From the NCBI GenBank assembly GCA_035712365.1, contig DASTAW010000038.1:1-64000 (forward strand): 64,000 nucleotides of DNA. The letters are read 5' to 3'. Positions 53,641 to 61,725 of the stretch are shown piece after piece. Origin of the DNA: Terriglobia bacterium (GTDB lineage Bacteria; Acidobacteriota; Terriglobia; UBA7540). Below the pieces are notes generated by a model. That model saw nothing but the letters and a program-made list of their open reading frames with translations, searched no databases and was not told where the DNA came from. The position numbers were made by a program, and so were the translations under genes. The first letter of the stretch is position 1. Every line of letters starts with the position of its first letter.

Positions 53641-56094
53641 ATGAGCACGCTAATCCAGGACTTAAAGTACGGCCTGCGCCAACTGGGACGAAATCCCGGC
53701 TTCACCGCCGTGGCCGTGTTGACACTGGCCCTGGGTATCGGGGCGAACACGGCGATTTTTTCGGTGATCAACGCTTTATTTCTTCATCCGCCGGGTCTGC
53801 CGAACCCGGAACGGGTCGTTGCGGTGCGGGCAAAGTACGACAAGCTGGGCCTGAAAAGCATCGTTATCTCCGCGCCCGATTTCGCCGGAATCCGCGACAG
53901 CAAAAAGATCTTTGCCGCCGCTGCCATCGACAACATTTCAGATTTCAACTATACGGCGGGCGACTGGCCCCAGCGCCTCCAGGGAGCCATGGTCTCATGG
54001 CAGTGGTTTGACGTTTTCGGCGCAAGGCCCATGCTGGGACGGACTTTCACTCCGGCGGAGGACCAGCCCAACGCAAACCATGAGGTGGTGCTCGCTTATG
54101 GAGCGTGGCAGCGATGGTTTGGCGGAGACCGGGGAATCATCGGCCGGACCATTCAGTTGAACCAACAGCCATACAAGATCATTGGCGTGATGGGCCCGGA
54201 ATTCCGCTGGCCTGATTCGGCGGATTTGTGGACGCCGATTGGGCTCGCTCCTGACGCCTTCAGTCCGAACAACACATTTAATGAAAGCTATTTTACCGTG
54301 GCGCGCTTGCAGCCGAATATAACCTTTGCGCAAGCAAGCGCCTATGTTGGCGTACTGGTCAAGCGCGTCGTGGATGATCCCCGTTCGAGCTATGCAAAAG
54401 ACTCCGGCTGGGGCGTGTTTATTTTGCCGGTGGTGGACTTCATTTACGGCGATCTTCGGACGCCCGTGTTGATCCTGGCGGGCGCGGTGGGGCTTGTGCT
54501 CCTGATCGTGTGTGCGAACATTGCCGGCCTGCTGCTGGCCAAAGCAACAGGACGCGGGCGGGAGCTTGCTGTCCGCGCGGCCCTTGGGGCCTCGCGAAGG
54601 CGTCTGGTTCGCCAGGCGCTCGCGGAAAGCGCGCTGCTTTCACTGGCGGGAATACTGGCGGGCCTGCTTGTTGCCGGTCTTGGCGTCAGCGCCCTGCTGC
54701 TGATTGCCCCCAAGGAACTCGTCGCGGCGGGCAGCTTCCCATTGGACTGGCACGTCCTGATATTCACCGTCGGGCTGGGCGCCGTTGCCGTTTTCTTGTT
54801 CGGATTGATGCCCGCCTGGCAGATGTCCAGGGTTGAACCCTACCGGGCGTTGCGAGGGTCTGAGAGAACGACGGCCGGGGGACGCCAGCGCCATCGACTC
54901 CGGTCGTTCCTGGTGATTGGAGAGCTGGCGATGGGTCTGGTCCTGCTTGCCGGGACGGGCCTGCTGCTTCAGAGCCTGAAACAAATCCTTACGGTGAATC
55001 CCGGCTTCCAGCCGCACGGCGTATTGACTGCCGGGCTTTCACTTCCGGAGAAGCAATACGGCACTAAAGAGAAGCAGTTCGCCTTTTTCCGCAGCGTAAT
55101 GGACAGCCTTTCACACGCGCCGGGCGTCACGGCAGTAGGCGCGGGCTATCCGGTGCCCTTTACGGGAGGCAATGCATCCGCCTCATTTCAGATTGACGGG
55201 CGACCCACCGGCCCGGGCGATCCCGGACCGCATGGCAACATCCGCTTTGTCACAGGCGGATACTTCGCCGCGCTTGGAATCCCCCTGCTCCAGGGCCGTC
55301 TTTTCAGTGAAAACGATCGCCTTGGGTCCGAGTCTGTTGCAATCATTGATAAGAATCTGGCGCGAGAATACTGGCCGAACCAGAATCCCATCGGGCAAAA
55401 AATCCGGAATGGGCGGCGTGACTCCTGGGCTACGATTGTTGGCATCGTCGGCCACATTCGCTTCACGCAGCTTGCGGGAGAGGAGTCGGGCTCAAACATA
55501 TCCGAGAGTGCCGGAAAGGGCGTTTACTACTATCCGCTGTTCCAGAAAGAGGCGCCGTACGGATATTTCGTCGTGAAGTCCAGCGGCGGAGCAGCGGCCC
55601 AGGCTGATCTGGTCCGTCGCGCCGTCCGGAGCGTGGATGCAAACCAGCCCGTCTCCGACGTAAAAACCATGGACGAGCGGATTGCCTCCTCATTGGCGCC
55701 GCAACGCTTCGCCGCCACCTTGCTGGCAGTGTTTGCCGCGCTGGCCGTTCTGCTGGCGGCGATTGGACTTTACGGCCTGATGAGCCACAACGTGGCGCAG
55801 AGGACCAGCGAAATCGGCATTCGCATGGCGCTGGGAGCGACCCGCGGCGGAGTGCTCTCCATCTTCGTTAAAGAGGGACTCCGTCTTGCTCTGGCTGGGG
55901 TTGCCCTCGGCATAGCCGGAGCGTTTGTGCTGGCTCGGTTTCTCTCGAGCCTGCTCTACGGCGTCACGCCCACCGACCCGCTCACCTTCATCGCCGTTTC
56001 ACTCATCCTGATTGCCGTGGCCCTCGCGGCGTGCTGCATCCCCGCGCGCCGCGCCGCCAGAGTCGATCCCATGGTGGCGCTGAGATACGAGTAG
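53641..56094 (+). CDS. ADOP-family permease 6 (no prefix domain)
   Basis: 817 residues, the shortest complete one. It begins [20 protein letters not shown], shares its start at DNA level with ADOP5, 7 and 8, and has CANIAGLLLAKATGRGRELA in the first inner-membrane block. The C-terminal part is intermediate: GATRGGVLSIFVKEGLRLAL, then the ADOP1-like SSLLYGVTPTDPLTF and PARRAARVDPMVALRYE. Extracytoplasmic domains differ from the neighbours. It follows the two ATPases by about 280 bases. Confidence 0.9.
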   Translation: MSTLIQDLKYGLRQLGRNPGFTAVAVLTLALGIGANTAIFSVINALFLHPPGLPNPERVVAVRAKYDKLGLKSIVISAPDFAGIRDSKKIFAAAAIDNISDFNYTAGDWPQRLQGAMVSWQWFDVFGARPMLGRTFTPAEDQPNANHEVVLAYGAWQRWFGGDRGIIGRTIQLNQQPYKIIGVMGPEFRWPDSADLWTPIGLAPDAFSPNNTFNESYFTVARLQPNITFAQASAYVGVLVKRVVDDPRSSYAKDSGWGVFILPVVDFIYGDLRTPVLILAGAVGLVLLIVCANIAGLLLAKATGRGRELAVRAALGASRRRLVRQALAESALLSLAGILAGLLVAGLGVSALLLIAPKELVAAGSFPLDWHVLIFTVGLGAVAVFLFGLMPAWQMSRVEPYRALRGSERTTAGGRQRHRLRSFLVIGELAMGLVLLAGTGLLLQSLKQILTVNPGFQPHGVLTAGLSLPEKQYGTKEKQFAFFRSVMDSLSHAPGVTAVGAGYPVPFTGGNASASFQIDGRPTGPGDPGPHGNIRFVTGGYFAALGIPLLQGRLFSENDRLGSESVAIIDKNLAREYWPNQNPIGQKIRNGRRDSWATIVGIVGHIRFTQLAGEESGSNISESAGKGVYYYPLFQKEAPYGYFVVKSSGGAAAQADLVRRAVRSVDANQPVSDVKTMDERIASSLAPQRFAATLLAVFAALAVLLAAIGLYGLMSHNVAQRTSEIGIRMALGATRGGVLSIFVKEGLRLALAGVALGIAGAFVLARFLSSLLYGVTPTDPLTFIAVSLILIAVALAACCIPARRAARVDPMVALRYE

Positions 56095-56182
56095 AGCAGT
56101 GGTCAGTGGTCAGGGGTTAGTGATTAGTGAAGACCAATCACTATGCACTAACCACTAATCACTATTTGCCAGGAGGCAAATC
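56095..56182. repeat. Short ADOP spacer with a different inverted repeat
   Basis: Only 88 bases. It lacks the AT-rich arms of the other spacers but has its own low-complexity palindrome: GTGATTAGTG (56120-56129) and CACTAATCAC (56153-56162), a 10-bp perfect inverted repeat with 23 bases between, and two GTGGTCA words. AGGAGG (56171-56176) is the ribosome binding site of ADOP7. Confidence 0.65.
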
Positions 56183-58663
56183 ATGGGTACGCTAATCCAG
56201 GATTTAAAGTACGGCCTGCGTCAACTGGGAAGAAGCCCCGGCTTCACCGCTGTTGCCGTGCTGACGCTGGCGCTTGGCATCGGCGCCAATACAGCCGTTT
56301 TCAGCGTGATGAATGCTGTTCTTCTTCGGTACCTGCCGGTTTCCGATCCTCAGCAGCTTGTCTATCTGCACACGGATTCATTTCCATCCGGCGGCTCTGA
56401 GACAGGCAATCCCCCAAACACGTTTAACATGCCGAGTTTTGAGCAATTCCGCAACGAGCATCGAGTGTTTCAAAGCCTGGCGGCCTTTGTCCCACTGGCC
56501 GTCGGGAAAGTTTCCGTTCGTTCGGGCCAGGAGCCTGAGGCGGCCAGCGTGGACATGGTGAGTGGGAACTTTTTCTCCGGTCTGGGCATCCGGCTGGCAC
56601 GCGGCCGGGCCTTTACGCCGGAAGATGAAACCGCCCACACCCAGGCAGCCGTGCTCAGCTACGATTACTGGACGCGGCAGTTTGCCCGCGATCCTTCCGC
56701 GATTGGCCAGACTATTTACATCAAGTCGGTGCCGTTCACCATCATCGGCATTGCGTCGCACGATTTCACCGGAGTGGAACCGGATGAAACACCCACCGAC
56801 GTTTGGATTCCTTTCCAATCCCGGCCTGACCTGAAACCCTGGGCGCGCTCCCCCCAGGAGAAGGACGGGTTGTATAGTCCGCCCAACTGGTGGTTTCTGA
56901 TGATGATCGGTCGGCTGCAACCGGGAATGACGTGGCAACACGCTATCGCCCAGCTTCAGCCCGCGTACAGCCGAACTGCATATGAAGGTATCGGCGAACG
57001 CAAAGCGAAAGAGCGGCCCCCTCAACTCTATTTTTCAGCCACGGGCGGAATCCAGAAGCTGCGGGAAAACTATGACAATCCCTTTTTCGTGCTGATGGCG
57101 ATGGTGGCCATCGTGCTGCTGATCGCCTGCATCAACGTGGCCATGCTGCTGATTGCCAGGAACGCCGCCCGCGAGCGGGAGTTCACCATGCGAGTGGCTC
57201 TTGGCGCCAGCCGCAGCCGCCTGTTCCGGCAATTGCTGACGGAGGGCTTGCTGCTGGTGGCTGCCGGAAGCATCTTCGCCTGGATTTTTGCCCTCTGGGC
57301 CACACAGGCGCTCGCTGCCTGGTCTGAACTGACCGTCGACGTTGCCCCGGACAGCGCCGTGTTGCTCTTCACTCTATGCGTTGGCCTTCTCACGGCACTT
57401 GTGCTGGGGCTCGCTCCGCTGCGGAACGCCTGGCGCGTGCCTTCCGGCCTTGCGCTCAAAGCGGCAGGGACTGTCGCGAATCCTGGGCGCAGCAGATTTC
57501 GAGCCGGGCAGGCGATCGTAGCCCTGCAAATCGCACTCTGCCTGGCGTTGCTCGTGGGCGCCGGCCTCATGATCCGAACGCTGCGCAACCTGGAAAATGC
57601 AAACCTCGGCTTCCGCCCGTCCGGTTTGCTTATCTTCGGGGTCGCTCCTCCGCAGGGCATCGAGACCGATGCCGAAACACTCCACTTTTGGCAATCGCTG
57701 CTCGATCGCATGCGTGTTGTGCCGGGCGTGGAATCCGCAACTCTCACTGGACTCCGCATCGGCTCCGGCTGGAGCAACAACTCGGACGTTCAGGTTGATG
57801 GCAGGAACCCGCGTGGGAACGTTGGTTCAATGGTGCGGTGGAATGACGTGGGGCCGGCTTTCTGCCATGTTCTTGGCATTCCGCTCCTCGAGGGCCGCGA
57901 CTTCACTGACGCCGATTCTGCCACTGCGCCGAAAGTGGTAATCGTCAACAAGACTTTTGCCGAGCGCTATCTTGCCGGAAGAAATCCCATCGGGCACCTG
58001 GTCGAAATCGAGAAGGGCCAGCCATTCACCATTGTAGGAGTCGTTACGGACAGCAAGTACGCGGGCGTCCGTGAAAACAGCATACCCATCGCTTACTTCC
58101 CGTATACGCAGATGTCGATTGGCGGCACGATGACGGTCGAGTTGCGCGCTGGCAGCAGTCCGCTCGCTCTGTTGCCTGAAGCGCGCCGCACAGTGGCCCA
58201 GTTTGGCCCGGACATTCCCCTTCTCCAGCCCATGACCCAGCAGGCGCAGATGGAAGAAGGATATTCCGAGGAACAGATGTTCGCCCGCCTCGCTGCGCTC
58301 TTCGGATTGCTCGCGGGGCTTCTGGTGGCGGCAGGACTTTACGGAACGGTCGCTTATAAGGTCAGCCGGCGGACGCAGGAGATCGGCATCCGCATGGCGC
58401 TTGGCGCCCAGCGGCCGCAGGTGCTCTGGATGATTGTGCGCGAAAGCATCGTGGTGGCGCTTGTCGGCGTGGCGGTTGGATTGCCGCTTGCGCTTGCGGG
58501 GGCCAGGCTGCTGGGCTCGATGCTCTTCGGCGTGAAGCCGACGGACCTGCTGTCGATCATCGCCGCTTTGGCCGGGGTCGCTTTGCTGACGATCGCCGCC
58601 AGCCTGGTTCCCGCGCGCCGGGCGGCGAAGGTCGATCCGATGGTGGCATTACGCTACGAGTAG
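56183..58663 (+). CDS. ADOP-family permease 7 (no prefix domain)
   Basis: 826 residues, starting [20 protein letters not shown]. The first inner-membrane block is CINVAMLLIARNAAREREFT. The C-terminus (GAQRPQVLWMIVRESIVVAL onward, with SMLFGVKPTDLLSIIAA) is among the most divergent, ending PARRAAKVDPMVALRYE. This suggests that it was not homogenised with the ADOP1/2/3/8 set. It has its own strong ribosome binding site and a spacer unlike the others. Confidence 0.9.
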   Translation: MGTLIQDLKYGLRQLGRSPGFTAVAVLTLALGIGANTAVFSVMNAVLLRYLPVSDPQQLVYLHTDSFPSGGSETGNPPNTFNMPSFEQFRNEHRVFQSLAAFVPLAVGKVSVRSGQEPEAASVDMVSGNFFSGLGIRLARGRAFTPEDETAHTQAAVLSYDYWTRQFARDPSAIGQTIYIKSVPFTIIGIASHDFTGVEPDETPTDVWIPFQSRPDLKPWARSPQEKDGLYSPPNWWFLMMIGRLQPGMTWQHAIAQLQPAYSRTAYEGIGERKAKERPPQLYFSATGGIQKLRENYDNPFFVLMAMVAIVLLIACINVAMLLIARNAAREREFTMRVALGASRSRLFRQLLTEGLLLVAAGSIFAWIFALWATQALAAWSELTVDVAPDSAVLLFTLCVGLLTALVLGLAPLRNAWRVPSGLALKAAGTVANPGRSRFRAGQAIVALQIALCLALLVGAGLMIRTLRNLENANLGFRPSGLLIFGVAPPQGIETDAETLHFWQSLLDRMRVVPGVESATLTGLRIGSGWSNNSDVQVDGRNPRGNVGSMVRWNDVGPAFCHVLGIPLLEGRDFTDADSATAPKVVIVNKTFAERYLAGRNPIGHLVEIEKGQPFTIVGVVTDSKYAGVRENSIPIAYFPYTQMSIGGTMTVELRAGSSPLALLPEARRTVAQFGPDIPLLQPMTQQAQMEEGYSEEQMFARLAALFGLLAGLLVAAGLYGTVAYKVSRRTQEIGIRMALGAQRPQVLWMIVRESIVVALVGVAVGLPLALAGARLLGSMLFGVKPTDLLSIIAALAGVALLTIAASLVPARRAAKVDPMVALRYE

Positions 58664-59005
58664 CGGCGCGTTTATCGCGCCATTGATGATTGGTGGTTTG
58701 CGATTGGGCGATTGCATAAGATTATAAATTATAAATTATGAAGTATGAAATGAAGGGCCGACGTTGGTAGCGCAGACTGCCGCTCTTGCAGTCTGCGGCC
58801 TTTGCACTGTCCGGGGTGAGGTCGATGACCGCGAAGAGGAGCTTGGGCCAGCAGTGGAAAGAAAAAATTACGAATTACAAATTACAAGTTACGGTTGCCG
58901 AGTCGGCGCGCGTGATGCGGCGTGGTTCCCGACTCAGCACCCACAACTCATGACGCAGAACTGGTCATTGGTAATTCGTAATCTGTAATTGCAGAAAGGC
59001 AAAGC
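58664..59005. repeat. ADOP spacer, long-core form with post-stop hairpin
   Basis: GGCGCG-TTTAT-CGCGCC (58665-58681) begins right after the stop. GATTG-type words, a left arm (58720-58750), GAAGGGCCGACGTTGGT and the hairpin GCAGACTGC/GCAGTCTGC (58772-58796) follow. As in the spacer at 53360, no right arm is present, and ACCCACAACTC plus GTAATT-type words precede ADOP8. A 30-base stretch (GGGGTGAGGTCGATGACCGC region) is unique to this copy. A 74-codon ORF here looks fortuitous. Confidence 0.75.
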
Positions 59006-61504
59006 ATGAGCACTCTAATTCAGGATTTAAAGTACGGCCTGCGCCAACTGGGACGAAGCCCCGGCTTCACCGCTGTTGCCGTTCTCACGCTGGCGCTCGG
59101 CATTGGCGCGACATCCGCAATTTTCAGCGTCGTTTACGGTGTTTTGTTGCGGCCGCTGCCTTATCCAAAGCCTGATCGGCTTGTAAGCATCTCAGAAGTT
59201 GCGTCGGATGGTCACCTGATGGGCTTTACGGACCCGAACTTCCGCGACCTGCGCGCCATGAACCGCACCCTTTCGGGCATGGCGCTGTGCAAGGCCCTGC
59301 CAGTTACAATTTCAGGTCCCTCCGGACCCTCCAGAGTGTTTGTCGCGCTGGTCAGCGCAGATTTCTTCCGCGTGATGGGAGTTGCTCCCTTCCGGGGCCG
59401 CAATTTCTCTGCCGATGAGCTGCGCCAGGGAGGCCGGCCCGCGGCGCTTGTCAGTTACGGGTACTGGCGGCAGGAAATGGGCACCTCGGACGATCTCTCA
59501 CGTTTCGTGCTCTCGGTCGAACGGCACGCTTTCTCGGTTGTGGGCGTCCTGCCGCGGGGCTTCGACTATCCGGCTAATGCAGACCTGTGGATTCCGGCTG
59601 AAAGCTTTGGCGAGGGAAGTTCCAGCCGAACTGCGCACAACTGGTCGGAGGCTGTTGCAAGGCTGCGCGATGGCGTAAACGTTGCGCAGGCGCGCGGAGA
59701 CCTTTCCGGCCTGGCTGACCGCCTCTACCGGGAATACAAACCCGAGATCGACATGACGAATGTCAGTGTGGAGCCGCTGCGCTCGGCGCTCACCGCCAAG
59801 GTACGCCCGGCGCTGCTGATCCTGCTTGCGGCCGTAGGCTTTCTGCTTCTCGTGGCATGCGCCAACGTCGCCAATCTGCTGCTGGCGAGGGCCGCAGCGC
59901 GCAGGCGTGAACTCGCGGTTCGGTCGGCCCTGGGCGCGGGTCGTGCCCGCCTGGTAAAACAGTTGTTGACGGAATCATTATTGCTGTCGCTCGCGGGAGG
60001 CGCGTTGGGAGTCTTGCTCGCCTTCTGGGGTGTGGAAGCCCTGCTGGCGCTCGCACCGCCCGGCCTGCCGCGAATCGAAAACGTTGCCGTGAACCTGCCC
60101 GTGCTGGGCTTCGCTTTGGGAATTTCACTGCTAGTGGCACTGAGCCTCGGCATGATTACGGCCTTGCGAGCCACAGCGGCCGGGCCGCAGGCTGCACTCG
60201 CTGAAGGCGGCCGCGGAGCCGCCGGCTCATTCGCGTCTCGACGCCTGGCGCGGACCCTGATCGGCGCCCAAATTGGGATCACGCTGGTGATGCTGGCCGG
60301 AGCAGGACTTTTGGGCCGCAGCCTGCTGCGCGTGCTTTCCGTCGATCCCGGCTTCCGCACGTCGAATATTGTGAGCATGGAACTCGAAATTCCGGCTTCA
60401 CGCGGCTCTTCTTCTTTTACCCTTGCCACATCCCCAACAGGCATGGAGCCGGCCCGCTTTATGGAAACTCTCTTTGACCGGCTGCACGCTCTGCCGGGCG
60501 TCGAAGAAGTCGGCGGAGTGTCGAACTTACCCCTTGGGGAAGATGGTGACTGCGCCGATGGCAAGTTTCTGCTGCTCGATCACCAGCCTGATCTCAATTT
60601 TGCAAATCCGGAAGACGCTGCGCGCCTTGAGCACCTCTGGTCCACGGCTCCCGGTGCGAGTGCGGACTATTGCGTGGCGAGCGCAGGCTATTTTAAGGCG
60701 CTCGGCATCCCTCTGCTCAGCGGCCGCATATTCAACGATGGCGATAACGCCACGGCGGAGCAAGTTGCCGTCGTCAGCCAGTCGCTCGCTCGGGCCACCT
60801 GGCCCGGCCGGAATCCTCTGGGCCGCACCATCGAATTCGGCAACATGGATGGCGACTTGCGGTTGCTCACGGTGGTCGGAGTGGTCGGCGATGTTCACTA
60901 TCGAAGTCTTGAAAAGCCGCCAGAGCCCACGGTGTACGTGGATTACCTCCAACGTCTGCGTGGCGGCCGGGATTTTACCGTGGTGATGCGCTCCAGCGCG
61001 CCGCCCCCGGAAATGATTTCGGACTCCCGGCGCATCATCCGCGACCTCGCCTCGAGCGCCGTGCCGCGCTTTGAAACTTTTAGGGCCGTTTTCTCCGCTT
61101 CGCTCCAGACTCGTCGGTTCAACCTGACGATGGTCAGCATTTTTGCAATTGCGGCATTGCTGCTGGCGGCCGTCGGCATTTTTGGAATGATGGCCTACTG
61201 GGTGTCGCAGCGCACGAAGGAGATTGGCATCCGCATGGCGCTGGGAGCCGAACGCAGAGACGTGCTGAAAATGGTTGTCGGGCAGGGTATCAGGCTGGCA
61301 TTGATTGGCGTCGCGATTGGGATTGGCGGGGCGCTCGCGCTCACGCGATTCCTGTCCAGCCTGCTTTACGACGTCAAGCCGACCGATCCGCTCACATTCG
61401 CCGCCGTGTCGCTGATCCTTGTTGCTGTTGCTTTGCTGGCCTGCTACATCCCCGCCCGCCGCGCGGCCAACGTAGATCCGATGGTGGCGCTGAGATACGA
61501 GTAG
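59006..61504 (+). CDS. ADOP-family permease 8 (no prefix domain)
   Basis: 832 residues, starting [20 protein letters not shown], identical at its first 13 residues to ADOP5 and 6. CANVANLLLARAAARRRELA marks the first inner-membrane block. The C-terminal part (GAERRDVLKMVVGQGIRLAL onward) is close to ADOP1-3 although its N-terminus groups with ADOP5-7, so the gene looks like a mosaic. It has KPTDPLTFAAVSLILVAV and ends PARRAANVDPMVALRYE. No ATPase motif. Confidence 0.9.
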   Translation: MSTLIQDLKYGLRQLGRSPGFTAVAVLTLALGIGATSAIFSVVYGVLLRPLPYPKPDRLVSISEVASDGHLMGFTDPNFRDLRAMNRTLSGMALCKALPVTISGPSGPSRVFVALVSADFFRVMGVAPFRGRNFSADELRQGGRPAALVSYGYWRQEMGTSDDLSRFVLSVERHAFSVVGVLPRGFDYPANADLWIPAESFGEGSSSRTAHNWSEAVARLRDGVNVAQARGDLSGLADRLYREYKPEIDMTNVSVEPLRSALTAKVRPALLILLAAVGFLLLVACANVANLLLARAAARRRELAVRSALGAGRARLVKQLLTESLLLSLAGGALGVLLAFWGVEALLALAPPGLPRIENVAVNLPVLGFALGISLLVALSLGMITALRATAAGPQAALAEGGRGAAGSFASRRLARTLIGAQIGITLVMLAGAGLLGRSLLRVLSVDPGFRTSNIVSMELEIPASRGSSSFTLATSPTGMEPARFMETLFDRLHALPGVEEVGGVSNLPLGEDGDCADGKFLLLDHQPDLNFANPEDAARLEHLWSTAPGASADYCVASAGYFKALGIPLLSGRIFNDGDNATAEQVAVVSQSLARATWPGRNPLGRTIEFGNMDGDLRLLTVVGVVGDVHYRSLEKPPEPTVYVDYLQRLRGGRDFTVVMRSSAPPPEMISDSRRIIRDLASSAVPRFETFRAVFSASLQTRRFNLTMVSIFAIAALLLAAVGIFGMMAYWVSQRTKEIGIRMALGAERRDVLKMVVGQGIRLALIGVAIGIGGALALTRFLSSLLYDVKPTDPLTFAAVSLILVAVALLACYIPARRAANVDPMVALRYE

Positions 61505-61725
61505 CGGCGCGTTTATCGCGCCATTGATGATTTGTGGTTTGCGATTGAGCGATCGCAGAAGAATTATGAATTATAGATTATGAAATCAGTCAGCCGGTGT
61601 TGGCTAAGGAAGAAGCTCCGTGCGCCTCAGTTTCTTCCTTTCATCCTTCATAATTCAGAATTCATAATTTCCGCCCGGCGTCGGTCATTGGTAATTCGTA
61701 ATTTGTAATTGCAGAAAGGCAAATC
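61505..61725. repeat. ADOP spacer with shortened left arm and full right arm
   Basis: GGCGCG-TTTAT-CGCGCC (61506-61522) is followed by GATTG-type words, a left arm lacking its GAAGTAT part (61561-61585), a short core, a full right arm (61639-61670), the CCGCCCGGCG box and GTAATT-type words up to the GCAGAAAGGC site of ADOP9. Confidence 0.76.

Noticed and set aside
58764-58988. 74-codon open frame inside an ADOP spacer
   Set aside because: It runs through the repeat modules and is not open in the matching spacers at 48799 and 53360.
51637-61522. Rho-independent terminators at the post-stop hairpins
   Set aside because: Stems are only 6 bp and no T-tract follows.
32017-61725. CRISPR array suggested by repeated AT-rich units
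   Set aside because: Repeats are hundreds of bases to kilobases apart, vary in length, flank permease genes and there are no cas genes or uniform spacers.
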